Source: Billgrantia gudaonensis (lineage in GTDB: Bacteria > Pseudomonadota > Gammaproteobacteria > Pseudomonadales > Halomonadaceae). From it: a stretch of DNA of 64,000 nucleotides. The notes beneath the pieces were generated by a model, which saw only the letters and a list, made by a program, of their open reading frames with translations, was not told the origin of the DNA and ran no database searches. The position numbers and the translations under genes are program-made. The DNA lies in assembly GCF_900100195.1 (NCBI RefSeq), contig NZ_FNES01000010.1, positions 62,001 to 126,000 of the forward strand, in the 5' to 3' direction. This document shows positions 55,290-63,511 of this stretch, piece by piece; positions within the stretch are counted from its first letter, which is position 1, and each line of letters starts with the position of its first letter.

Positions 55290-56849
55290 ATGAGCAAACA
55301 GACCAACGAGCAGGACGAACGCAAGTCGCCATCCGGCGAGGCTCAGGGCAGCGAGCGCCGTGAAGCTACCGGTCAGAGCGGTAGTGCCGACGACAAGCGT
55401 ACCGCACCGAGTGACAAATCGTCGCGGGAGGGGAGTGCGGCCGGCAAGACTTCCAAGGCGCCTCCCGGCCGTTCGGGAACGAGTCGTGATACGCCTGCCG
55501 CGAACCCGTCGGCGGACAAGGCATCGACAGGCAAGCAGAACAAGCCGACGGCGGCGGCCCGCGACGGCAAGGACACGTCGACCGCGAGCAAGACGGAGGG
55601 CCGGGGCGACGAGCCGCAGGCTGGCAAGGCAAGCGCTCAGGCCGACACGTCGCAAGCGAGCCAGGCGGGCGCCAAGGCCGGCAAGTCGCAACCCAGCAAG
55701 TCGGGCAGCAAGACCGACAAGGCCGAGCCGTCCCGGTCGGGCGGTGGCTCGGGCGGCGGCAAGGCCAACGCTGCTCCCGCCGCTGGCGGGGGCAACGGCG
55801 GCCAGAGCAAGGGCAGCAAGAGCGGCGCCCTGGCACTGGTGCTGGTGGTGGTGCTGGCCCTGGCAGCGGGGTTCTTCGCCCAGCGCATATGGCAACGCAT
55901 CGACGGGCAGCAGCAGCGCCTGGCCGAGCTCGAATCGCGTGCCGACAGCGCCGCCACCCAGGACGCCCTGGCCGAACTCGAAACCCGGCTGGAGGAGGGC
56001 GAGAGCGAGCGCAACGCCGAATTGAACGCCGCTCTCGACGAGCTGAGAGAGCGGTTCAGCGATTACCGTAGCGAGATCGATGGCACTCTGGACCAGGTTC
56101 TCGACGAGCTTTCCAGCGAGCAGGAGCCCGATGCTCGCGAGTGGCTGCACGCCGAAGCCGCTTACCTGCTGCGCCTGGCCAACCAGCGGCTGCAGCTCGA
56201 GCGCGACGTCGAGGGCGCCATCGCCCTGCTGGAGACCGCCGACGAACGCCTGAGCGAGGCCGACAACCCCGCGCTGCTCTCCGTCCGCCGTTCCATCGCC
56301 TCGGAGATCGCCATCCTCGAGGGCGTGCCTCAGGTCGATCGTAGCGGACTCTACCTGGCTCTCAACGCCCAGCAGGAGCGTCTCGCTCAGTTGCCGCTCT
56401 CCCGCGAGCTGGAAGAGATCCCGGCGCGTTCGGGCATCGAGGAAGCGCCCGACGGTGGCTGGCAGCAGCAGCTGTCGCGCTTCGGCGAGGAGCTCAAGGA
56501 TCTGGTGGTGGTTCGCCACCACGACCAGGCGCTGGAGAGCCTGATCAGCCCCGAGCAGGAGTCCTATCTGCGCCAGAGCGTACGTCTGGTGCTCGAACAG
56601 GCCCAGCTGGCACTGCTCAAGGAAGAGCAGGATCTCTTCGAGGCGAGTCTCGACAAGGCACTGACGCTGATCGACGGTTACTACGCCACCGACCGTGAGG
56701 AAGTCCAGGCCGTCGTCGAGCGCCTCGAATCGCTCAAGGGCGAGACGATTCGCCCCGAATTGCCCGACATCAGCGGCTCCCACGAGGCGCTCGAGACCTT
56801 CATCGAACGCCGCTTCGGCTCGCGCGACGAGCAGGGAGATGACGCATGA
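55290..56849 (+). CDS. hemX: HemX-like membrane protein
   Basis: A 519-residue inner-membrane protein. Residues 1-178 are low complexity, rich in Ser, Lys, Gly, Ala and Thr, and probably disordered in the cytoplasm. One transmembrane helix follows (about 179-200, ALALVLVVVLALAAGFFAQRIW), then a long coiled coil (QQQRLAELESRADSAATQ) and a helical periplasmic domain (YLLRLANQRLQLERDVEGAIALLETADERL). Although often labelled uroporphyrinogen-III C-methyltransferase, no methyltransferase motif is present. Role unproven. Confidence 0.88.
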   Translation: MSKQTNEQDERKSPSGEAQGSERREATGQSGSADDKRTAPSDKSSREGSAAGKTSKAPPGRSGTSRDTPAANPSADKASTGKQNKPTAAARDGKDTSTASKTEGRGDEPQAGKASAQADTSQASQAGAKAGKSQPSKSGSKTDKAEPSRSGGGSGGGKANAAPAAGGGNGGQSKGSKSGALALVLVVVLALAAGFFAQRIWQRIDGQQQRLAELESRADSAATQDALAELETRLEEGESERNAELNAALDELRERFSDYRSEIDGTLDQVLDELSSEQEPDAREWLHAEAAYLLRLANQRLQLERDVEGAIALLETADERLSEADNPALLSVRRSIASEIAILEGVPQVDRSGLYLALNAQQERLAQLPLSRELEEIPARSGIEEAPDGGWQQQLSRFGEELKDLVVVRHHDQALESLISPEQESYLRQSVRLVLEQAQLALLKEEQDLFEASLDKALTLIDGYYATDREEVQAVVERLESLKGETIRPELPDISGSHEALETFIERRFGSRDEQGDDA

Positions 56850-58102
56850 GAAAGCTGATCCTGATCGTCGTCGTCGGCCTGGCACTGGGAGCGCTGTTCG
56901 GGCAGCTGATGGTTTCCGTGCCGGGCTATTGGCTGATCCGGGTGGGCGAGACATCCGTGCAGACCTCGTTCTGGTTCGGCCTGGTGCTGCTGCTGGCCGC
57001 CTTCCTGGTGCTGCACTTCGCCCTGCGCATTCTGGCTCGGCTGTCGCGCCCGGTCAGCCGCTTCAAGGTATGGAACAGCCGGACCCGTCACCGCAATGCG
57101 ATGCGGCGCACCGTGCGCGGCCTGGTCGCCCTGGCCGAGGGGCGCTGGAAGCGTGCCGAGAAGTCGCTGGTCAAGGCGGCGGACGATTCCAGTACGCCGC
57201 TGGTCAACTACCTCTCCGCAGCGCTCGCTGCCCACTATCAGGGGCGCTTCGAGCAGGCCGACACCCTGCTCAAACGCGCCCATCTGAGCACCCAGGGCGC
57301 CGATACCGCGGTGGGGCTGATGCAGGCGCAACTGATGCTCGATCGCCAGCAGTACGAGGAAGCGCTGGCCATTCTGACTCGGCTCGACCGGCAACTGCCC
57401 AATCACCCGCAGGTGCTCAAGCAGCTCAAGCAGGCCTATCTGAGCGTCAACGACTGGGAAGGACTGCGTCGTCTCATGCCGCGGCTGGCCGCTCGGCAAC
57501 TGGTCTCTGCCGAAGAGCGCAACCAGCTCGAGCTGCGTGCCTATCGCGAGCTGCTGATTCAGGAGGCGCGCGATCCCAGTCACGTGGAGCGGGTGCGCAA
57601 CCTGTGGGCCGACATGCCGGACAGCCTGCGCGGTAACGTCGAGCTGATCGCGCTCTACACCGAGGCCCTGGTGCGCGGCAAGGAAGAGGGAATCGCCGAG
57701 CGCCTGCTGCGTCACTCCCTCAAGGAGCACTGGGACAGTCGTCTGGTGCTGCGCTATGGCCTGCTCAACGTCGATCCTGCCCGCCAGTTGGTTCATGCCG
57801 AGAAGTGGTTGCAGGAGCGTCCCAACGATCCCGATCTGCTGCTGACGCTGGGCCGGCTGTCGCTACGCAATGCCTATTGGGGCAAGGCGCAGGAGTACTT
57901 CGAAGCCAGCCAGCGCCAGCGTCCCAGCGGTGTGGTCTGCGCCGAGCTGGCGCGCCTTTATGCCAACCTCGGCGAACACAACAAGAGCCAGCTCTACTAT
58001 CGCCAGAGCGTGGAGCTGCTCGACAAGTCGTTGCCGTCGCTTCCGCAGCCGGCAGAGAATGCTGCCCACAACGGCAGGGAAAAAGGCCGCAAGGCCGGCT
58101 GA
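56846..58102 (+). CDS. hemY: HemY family TPR membrane protein
   Basis: A 418-residue protein with two N-terminal transmembrane helices (4-26 and 39-62) and a large tetratricopeptide-repeat domain (LVNYLSAALAAHYQGRFEQADTLLKRAHLST and later repeats). This is the gammaproteobacterial HemY, unrelated to the protoporphyrinogen oxidase of the same name; its role in haem synthesis is not established. It overlaps hemX by 4 bases and closes the hemCDXY operon. Confidence 0.92.
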   Translation: MRKLILIVVVGLALGALFGQLMVSVPGYWLIRVGETSVQTSFWFGLVLLLAAFLVLHFALRILARLSRPVSRFKVWNSRTRHRNAMRRTVRGLVALAEGRWKRAEKSLVKAADDSSTPLVNYLSAALAAHYQGRFEQADTLLKRAHLSTQGADTAVGLMQAQLMLDRQQYEEALAILTRLDRQLPNHPQVLKQLKQAYLSVNDWEGLRRLMPRLAARQLVSAEERNQLELRAYRELLIQEARDPSHVERVRNLWADMPDSLRGNVELIALYTEALVRGKEEGIAERLLRHSLKEHWDSRLVLRYGLLNVDPARQLVHAEKWLQERPNDPDLLLTLGRLSLRNAYWGKAQEYFEASQRQRPSGVVCAELARLYANLGEHNKSQLYYRQSVELLDKSLPSLPQPAENAAHNGREKGRKAG

Positions 58103-58125
58103 GCGGGCTGGAGCATCGCAAGGCT

Positions 58126-58167
58126 CACGCAAAACGGGGCTGCCGAATGGCAGCCCCGTTTTGCGTG
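58126..58167. terminator. bidirectional terminator between hemY and the mscS-type gene
   Basis: CACGCAAAACGGGGCTGCC pairs perfectly with its complement around a 4-base loop: a 19-bp stem whose AAAA/TTTT flanks serve both convergent genes. Confidence 0.9.
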
Positions 58168-58187
58168 GTGACCCGCGCCTGTGGCGA

Positions 58188-60506
58188 TCAGGTCTGGTCG
58201 ACGTCGTCTTCGCTCGGCTTTTCGTGGTCCGAGTGGGCGCTCTCCTGGATCCCGTGCTGCGGGTCGTCCACGCGCGCCGGAGCGCTGGCGTTCGCCGCCC
58301 CCGAGTGCGACTCCAGCACCCGCACGTTGGCCGCGGGGGCCTGGCCCCGCTTGTCCTCGCCGAAGTAGAGGGTGGTGTGCGGGAAGGGAATCTCGATGCC
58401 CGCCTCGTCGAAACGCAGCTTGACCAGACGGTTGTAGGCACGCCCCACGGCCCACTGGTCACCGGGGGTGGTCTTGATGACCACCCGAATGTTGACCGAG
58501 CTGTCGGCCAGGGCGATGACGCCAGCCACGTTGAGCGGTTCCAGCAGCTTGTGGCCGTGCTCGTCGCTGGCCTTGAGGTCCTCGAAGGCGATCTTGAGCT
58601 GCTCGATGGCTTCGTCGATGCTCTCGCGGTAGGCGATGCCATACTCGCCGACGTGGTTGCCGAACTCACGCATGTAGTTGGATACGGTGTCCACGCTGGA
58701 GAAAGGCACCAGGTGGTAGGTACCCGAGAGATCGCGGATGCCCACCGAGCGGATGCTCAGCTTCTCGGCGGTACCGGTGATGCCGCCCACCGTGACCACG
58801 TCGCCGGTGTTCATGGCGTTTTCCACCTGAATGAAGATGCCGGTGATGATGTCCTGTACCAGCTTCTGGGCGCCGAAGCCGATGGCCAGCCCGAGCACCC
58901 CGGCACCGGCGATCAGCGGGCCGATGTTGATGCCGATTTCGGCCAGCACGATCATCGCCGTCATGGTGATCAGGGCGATCGCCAGGGCGTTGCGGAATAG
59001 GGTGAGCAGCGTCTGGGCGCGGGCCGAGGGTACGCCCCCACCGGTCTCTGGGTTGAGCTTGTGCTCGATCAGGCTGGCCAGCGCCAGCCACGCCATGACG
59101 GCGATGACCAGGATCATCGCCACGCTGATCAGCTTGGCGACCAGGCCGCGGCCGGCCTCCGAGGCGTACCAGGCCGCCAGGTCGAAGACGTTCCAGGCAT
59201 TGAGCACCACCATCACCACCAGCACCACGATGACGGTGCGAATCACCCTCAGCGCGTTGGGTACGTAGCTGTTGAGGCGCGCTTCGAGAAGAGGCAGCTT
59301 GCGGCGTAGATCGTCGGTCAGGCGGATCCGGCGACCGATGGTCTGGGTCAGGAAGTTCGAGGCCAGCAGACCCACCACCACGGCGGCGATGGTCTTCAGC
59401 GTGGCGAAAAGCACGAAGGGCAGGGCATCGACGGGGCGGGTCAGGGTCACCGTCAGCACCATGACGAAATAGGCCAGGGCGAAGAGATGCCAGATGCGTG
59501 CGAACAGCTGCAGGCTGACCCGGCTGGCCGCCATGGTGGCCTTGTCGGCCTTGGCGTCGATAGCGTTGCGCAGACGACCTCGGTTCTTGAGCACCACGAC
59601 CACGGCGTACAGGAAGGCGCCGATCATGATCAGCGTGCCCAGCCCCTGGCCCACCGCGGGCGCCACGTAGGCATTGACCAGCGGTACCACCACCATCAGC
59701 CCATAGCCCACCAGGCCGATGAGCCGGGCGATCCAGCGATTCCAGTAAGAAGCTTCGCCAGCGCCGATGGGGAGCAGGCGCAGGCCGTCGTAGCGCGAAG
59801 CGAACAACATGCGCACGCCGACCTTGAGCAACTCGATCACCAGGAAGGCATTGAGGAACAACGAGGCGCGGGTTGAGAGTTCGCCGGTCTCGCCGATGGC
59901 GAAGGTGGCGATGAGATTGCCGCCCAGGTAGGCCAGTGCGACCACCAGCACGTCCACCACCGCGGCCAGGGCGACGCAGATCACCAGGCGCAGAATCGGC
60001 GTCAGGCCGCTGCCGTTGAGCGACCACTGGCTGATTCCCGTGAACAGTGGTTTGGCCATGTGTCGGAAGGCAACGAACAGGGCCACGGTGGCGAGTATCA
60101 CCAGGCCGAGGTTGATGGCGGCGCTGGTGAAGGCGGCCATGTCGAACGTGCTGTCCAAGTCGCTCGAGAACATGCCGCCGATGGCTGAGGCGATGGCCTC
60201 GAACTGGTTGCCGATGTCGCTGCCCACGCGGCTGGTGAGTTCGGCCAACTGGCGGGGAATCGAAGGCTCCGCGGTAGCCTCTTCGGCGGCAGCCGAGTCG
60301 GATGTCTCGCCAGCCATGCCACGCAGCTGTTCGATCAGTTGCTGTCGGGTTTCCTCGTTTTCCAGCAGATCGGCCAGGGTGTCGTAGGCGGGCGGCTGGC
60401 TGCCGCTCGTATCTGCCGATTCCTGGGCCTGGACGGGGGCGGCGAAAGCCATCAGGGCAATCAGCAGCCAGCCGAGCATCAGGGGTAGGGCTCGCAAGGG
60501 ATTCAC
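58188..60506 (-). CDS. large MscS-family mechanosensitive channel
   Basis: A 772-residue protein. Signal peptide 1-27 (ending APVQAQES), a periplasmic region, about eight or more transmembrane helices, then the MscS core: pore helix GAGVLGLAIGFGAQKLVQDIITGIFIQVENAMNTGDVVTVGGITGTAEKLSIRSVGIRDLSGTYHLVPFSSVDTV. A charged cytoplasmic tail ends the protein. It belongs to the larger MscK/YbdG/YnaI-like types rather than the 280-residue MscS. Expected role: release of solutes on dilution, pairing with the Tea uptake system in osmotic control. Confidence 0.9.
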   Translation of the reverse strand: MNPLRALPLMLGWLLIALMAFAAPVQAQESADTSGSQPPAYDTLADLLENEETRQQLIEQLRGMAGETSDSAAAEEATAEPSIPRQLAELTSRVGSDIGNQFEAIASAIGGMFSSDLDSTFDMAAFTSAAINLGLVILATVALFVAFRHMAKPLFTGISQWSLNGSGLTPILRLVICVALAAVVDVLVVALAYLGGNLIATFAIGETGELSTRASLFLNAFLVIELLKVGVRMLFASRYDGLRLLPIGAGEASYWNRWIARLIGLVGYGLMVVVPLVNAYVAPAVGQGLGTLIMIGAFLYAVVVVLKNRGRLRNAIDAKADKATMAASRVSLQLFARIWHLFALAYFVMVLTVTLTRPVDALPFVLFATLKTIAAVVVGLLASNFLTQTIGRRIRLTDDLRRKLPLLEARLNSYVPNALRVIRTVIVVLVVMVVLNAWNVFDLAAWYASEAGRGLVAKLISVAMILVIAVMAWLALASLIEHKLNPETGGGVPSARAQTLLTLFRNALAIALITMTAMIVLAEIGINIGPLIAGAGVLGLAIGFGAQKLVQDIITGIFIQVENAMNTGDVVTVGGITGTAEKLSIRSVGIRDLSGTYHLVPFSSVDTVSNYMREFGNHVGEYGIAYRESIDEAIEQLKIAFEDLKASDEHGHKLLEPLNVAGVIALADSSVNIRVVIKTTPGDQWAVGRAYNRLVKLRFDEAGIEIPFPHTTLYFGEDKRGQAPAANVRVLESHSGAANASAPARVDDPQHGIQESAHSDHEKPSEDDVDQT

Positions 60507-60604
60507 GCTGTGACCTCCGTCTCGTGGCGTGGGCGATGGTTATATTGACATTCTCATGATACGGGCTTTACGACCCGACCACGAGTGATGGCATGGCATT
60601 CCAT

Positions 60605-60625
60605 TTCATGTACATGAATTGTACA
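60605..60625. promoter_or_regulatory. paired TGTACA palindromes upstream of crcB1
   Basis: TTCATGTACATGAA is a perfect 14-bp palindrome (60605-60618); a second TGTACA (60620-60625) lies exactly 11 bases, one helical turn, after the first (60609-60614). This looks like a site for a cooperative dimer, in the divergent gap between the mscS-type gene and crcB1. The regulator is unknown. Confidence 0.5.
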
Positions 60626-60737
60626 TCATGAGCTGTTCGTCTCATATCGGTCGGTGGCTCGTCCTGCCGCTGGCTCGTCTGGCGTGCGATACTCATCCGC
60701 CACTCGCTCGGCGAATCGTTCTTGGCAGGAGTTGGTG

Positions 60738-61118
60738 ATGCAGGTGGATGGAGTGGAGATGCTGGCCGTGACGCTCGGCGGTGCCGTGGGCGGCATGGCT
60801 CGCCTGGCCGTGGTCGACGTCGTGGGGCGACGACTGAGTACGCGCTTTCCGTGGGGGACGCTGGCGGTCAATCTCAGCGGTGCCTGGCTGATGGGGATGC
60901 TGGCCGGTGGGGGCGGCCTGGTGGCGGGGCCGGCCTGGTCGCTGCTGGCCATCGGACTGCTGGGGGGCTATACCACCGTGTCCTCGTTCAGCCTGCAGAC
61001 CCTGACGCTGTGGCAGCAGGGCAGGGAATCGCTGGCCGTCGGCTATGTGGCGGTTACCCTGCTGGCGGGCCTGGGCGCCCTGGCGATGGGCGCCTGGCTG
61101 GCGGGAGGTCTGGCGTGA
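60738..61118 (+). CDS. crcB: fluoride channel subunit FluC/CrcB 1
   Basis: A 126-residue four-helix membrane protein. LGGAVGGMARLAV, WGTLAVNLSGAWLMG (pore Asn) and LLGGYTTVSSFSLQTL match the CrcB family and its TTxSS sodium/pore region. ATG 60738 follows AGGAG. It overlaps the second crcB by 4 bases (GTGA). Role: F- export. Confidence 0.93.
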   Translation: MQVDGVEMLAVTLGGAVGGMARLAVVDVVGRRLSTRFPWGTLAVNLSGAWLMGMLAGGGGLVAGPAWSLLAIGLLGGYTTVSSFSLQTLTLWQQGRESLAVGYVAVTLLAGLGALAMGAWLAGGLA

Positions 61119-61504
61119 GTGGCTGGAGAGCCCATGCCGCCGTCGGCCTGGGCAGCGCGTTGGGTTCGCTGCTGCGCTATCTGGTTTCGCTGGCGCTGGC
61201 GGGAATGGCCTTTCCCTGGGCCACCCTGGCAGTGAACGGCATCGGTTCCGGGCTGATCGCCGGCTTCGCTGCCTATGCTGCCAGCCGCTCTCACGGTCGA
61301 GTCGCACGTTCGCAGCCCTTCCTGGTCGCCGGCTTTTGCGGCGGCTTCACCACGTTCTCACTTTTCGGCCTGGAAACGCTGCAGCTGTGGCAGGTCGGTC
61401 GCTCCTGGCTGGCGTTGAGCTACGTGTCGATCAGCGTGGTGCTGTGGCTGACCGCTGCCTGGCTGGGATATCGGCTCGGGCAGCGCGCGGTGGCACGGTC
61501 CTGA
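61115..61504 (+). CDS. crcB: fluoride channel subunit FluC/CrcB 2
   Basis: A 129-residue paralogue starting at GTG 61115, with GGGAGG upstream. GLGSALGSLLRYLVSLAL, WATLAVNGIGSGLIAG and FCGGFTTFSLFGLETL are the family motifs. Co-translated with the first copy; in other bacteria such pairs are oppositely oriented halves of a heterodimeric channel, and the different charge patterns of loops here fit that. Confidence 0.93.
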   Translation: MSGWRAHAAVGLGSALGSLLRYLVSLALAGMAFPWATLAVNGIGSGLIAGFAAYAASRSHGRVARSQPFLVAGFCGGFTTFSLFGLETLQLWQVGRSWLALSYVSISVVLWLTAAWLGYRLGQRAVARS

Positions 61505-61548
61505 GCGGCCCGGCTCGCAGGATGCGCTCGATGCACGTTGCCGGCAGG

Positions 61549-62040
61549 TCAGCTGGCGCCTCGATCGTCGGCACGCTCGGCGGCCCAGGCTCCAGCGTCG
61601 GGAATGGCCATTTCGTAGGGTTGGTCGAGCCAGGGTGAGCTGACCAGGAAGTCCGCACTAGCGGCGTTGCAAGCCACCGGCACGTTCCAGAGTGCGGCCA
61701 GGCGCAACAGTGCCTTGACGTCCGGGTCGTGGGGCTGAGGGGCGAAGGGATCCCAGAAAAAGATCAGCAGGTCGAGCTTCTGCTCGGTAATTAACGCCCC
61801 GATTTGCTGATCGCCGCCCAGGGGGCCGCTCATCAGCCCTTGCACGGGCAGGCCCAAGGCCTTCGATACTCGGCTCGCCGTGGTGCCGGTTCCGGTCAGT
61901 TCGTGCCGAGAGAGGGTCTCCTGCCAGCGCGCCGCCCACTCCAGCAGCTCTGCCTTCTTGCCGTCGTGGGCGATCAGGGCGATGCGCTTGCGTGCCGGCA
62001 GGGAACGCCGCACGCTGCGCTGCGGACGTGGATCGCTCAT
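61549..62040 (-). CDS. mgsA: methylglyoxal synthase
   Basis: A 163-residue enzyme converting dihydroxyacetone phosphate to methylglyoxal, a bypass used when sugar phosphates build up. IALIAHDGKKAELLEW, the phosphate-binding GTGTTASRV, MSGPLGGDQQIGALI and FFWDPFAPQPHDPDVKALLRLA carry the family's active-site residues. It is divergent from gapA; one HexR-like site lies 56 bases upstream of its start. Confidence 0.95.
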   Translation of the reverse strand: MSDPRPQRSVRRSLPARKRIALIAHDGKKAELLEWAARWQETLSRHELTGTGTTASRVSKALGLPVQGLMSGPLGGDQQIGALITEQKLDLLIFFWDPFAPQPHDPDVKALLRLAALWNVPVACNAASADFLVSSPWLDQPYEMAIPDAGAWAAERADDRGAS

Positions 62041-62095
62041 GGTTTCGTTCCTCTTCGAAGTCGACTGTCATCAGGCTATAAGGGTAGTTGCTGGG

Positions 62096-62111
62096 TGGTA
62101 ACTTTACTACA
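62096..62111. promoter_or_regulatory. HexR-like operator 1
   Basis: Read on the minus strand, TGTAGTAAAGTTACC matches the HexR consensus TGTARTWWWATTACA at 13 of 15 positions. It is 56 bases from the mgsA start and about 285 from gapA. Confidence 0.6.
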
Positions 62112-62228
62112 TTTACCGAACTGCCCACTTCAGCCGCCATGGCGCGGCAGAGATAGCCGTTTCCTACGCATTTTGCTCAGCGATCGTTGCTTCGGCTAGC
62201 TTGGAACGTCGAGACTTTGCTGCATATG

Positions 62229-62244
62229 TTGTAAAGTTACTAAA
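62229..62244. promoter_or_regulatory. HexR-like operator 2
   Basis: Read on the minus strand, TTTAGTAACTTTACA matches the HexR consensus at 12 of 15 positions. It lies about 150 bases upstream of gapA, next to a possible promoter. Confidence 0.55.
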
Positions 62245-62394
62245 AAATCCTTGAGTCACCGATCGGATTGCGCCACATTGTGGTCCATGCCATGAGCCGC
62301 GGGTCACCAAGCCGGTTCCCAAGACGCGCGCCGGATCTCTGCCAGCAGGCTCTGCCAACATTCCTGTAAAGATGCCACTGGAGGAGCAGAGGAC

Positions 62395-63399
62395 ATGACG
62401 CTCAAGATCGCCATCAACGGCTTCGGACGCATCGGCCGCAACGTGTTGCGCGCCCTGTATGAGAATGGCTACCGCGATCGTGTTCAGGTCGTGGCCATCA
62501 ACGACCTGGGCGACCCTTCTCTCAATGCGCACCTGCTGCGCCACGATACCGTGCACGGCCATTTTCCCTTCACGGTGGAGCATGACGAGGAGAGCCTCAC
62601 CGTGGATGGCAGCCGCATCGCCATCCTTTCCGAGCGCGACCCTTCCGCACTGCCTTGGCAGTCGCTGGGCGTCGACCTGGTGATGGAGTGCACGGGGCTG
62701 TTCACCAAGCGCGAGGCCGCGGCCAAGCACATCGAGGCCGGCGCCGAACGCGTGCTCATCTCCGCACCCAGCCCGGATGCCGACGCCACCGTGGTCTACG
62801 GGGTCAACGAGGACGTGCTCACTGCCGAGCACACCGTCGTCTCCAACGCCTCCTGCACCACCAACTGCCTGGCGCCGGTGGCCAAGGCCCTCAACGACAG
62901 CGTGGGCATCGAGAATGGCCTGATGACCACGGTGCATGCCTACACCAACGACCAGAATCTCTCCGACGTCTACCACAAGGACCCCTACCGGGCGCGCAGT
63001 GCGACGCATTCGATGATTCCCACCAAGACCGGTGCCGCCGCCGCGGTGGGCCTGGTGCTCCCCGAGCTCGCGGGCAAGTTCGATGGCCTGGCGGTGCGCG
63101 TGCCGGTGATCAACGTCTCGCTGGTGGATCTGACCTTCACCGCCGGTCGCGAGACCACCAAGGAAGAGATCAACGAGATCGTCGCCAGGGCGGCGGAAAG
63201 CTCCCCGGTGCTGGCGGTCAACGCTCAGCCGCTGGTTTCCATCGACTTCAACCACGATGCCAATTCCTCTACCTTCGATGTCAACCACACCCGGGTGAAC
63301 GGCCGCCTGGTGAAGATCATGGCCTGGTACGACAACGAGTGGGGCTTCTCCAACCGCATGCTCGACACCGCCCTGGCCATGCACGACGCCAGCCGCTGA
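62395..63399 (+). CDS. gapA: type I glyceraldehyde-3-phosphate dehydrogenase
   Basis: A 334-residue glycolytic dehydrogenase. NAD motif [15 protein letters not shown], acidic residue after it in VVAINDLGD (NAD preference), catalytic [12 protein letters not shown], phosphate-site [16 protein letters not shown] and C-terminal [14 protein letters not shown]. It resembles Pseudomonas GAPDH more than Epd, although [11 protein letters not shown] occurs in both. HexR-like sites upstream suggest control by the KDG-6-P-sensing repressor of Entner-Doudoroff genes. Confidence 0.95.
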   Translation: MTLKIAINGFGRIGRNVLRALYENGYRDRVQVVAINDLGDPSLNAHLLRHDTVHGHFPFTVEHDEESLTVDGSRIAILSERDPSALPWQSLGVDLVMECTGLFTKREAAAKHIEAGAERVLISAPSPDADATVVYGVNEDVLTAEHTVVSNASCTTNCLAPVAKALNDSVGIENGLMTTVHAYTNDQNLSDVYHKDPYRARSATHSMIPTKTGAAAAVGLVLPELAGKFDGLAVRVPVINVSLVDLTFTAGRETTKEEINEIVARAAESSPVLAVNAQPLVSIDFNHDANSSTFDVNHTRVNGRLVKIMAWYDNEWGFSNRMLDTALAMHDASR

Positions 63400-63430
63400 G
63401 CTTGACCTCCGGGCCGATATGGCCTGAGAT

Positions 63431-63464
63431 CGAACGCCGGGGCGGCTCTCCGCTCCGGCGTTCG
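63431..63464 (+). terminator. hairpin after gapA
   Basis: CGAACGCCGG and its exact complement form a 10-bp stem with a 14-base loop. Only a weak T-poor tail (TGTGTCTGT) follows. Confidence 0.5.
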
Positions 63465-63511
63465 TGTGTCTGTCGCGTTTGCCATACTCACCGCCGCGCA
63501 AGGAAGCCGCC

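Larger units (their letters stand above)
62041..62394. other. divergent mgsA/gapA regulatory region
   Basis: 354 bases without a gene. It holds two HexR-like operators (62096-62111, 62229-62244). A weak sigma-70-like pair TTGAGT and CACATT at 17-base spacing (about 62252-62280) lies just after the second and could be the gapA promoter. Confidence 0.5.

Noticed and set aside
60507-60737. Fluoride riboswitch before crcB
   Set aside because: A GGGCGATGG stretch occurs near 60525, but the paired TTCxCC segment and the rest of the conserved core are missing, and it is about 200 bases from the gene.
62395-63399. Erythrose-4-phosphate dehydrogenase (epd) as alternative for gapA
   Set aside because: [40 protein letters not shown] is the GAPDH form; Epd proteins differ in this region.
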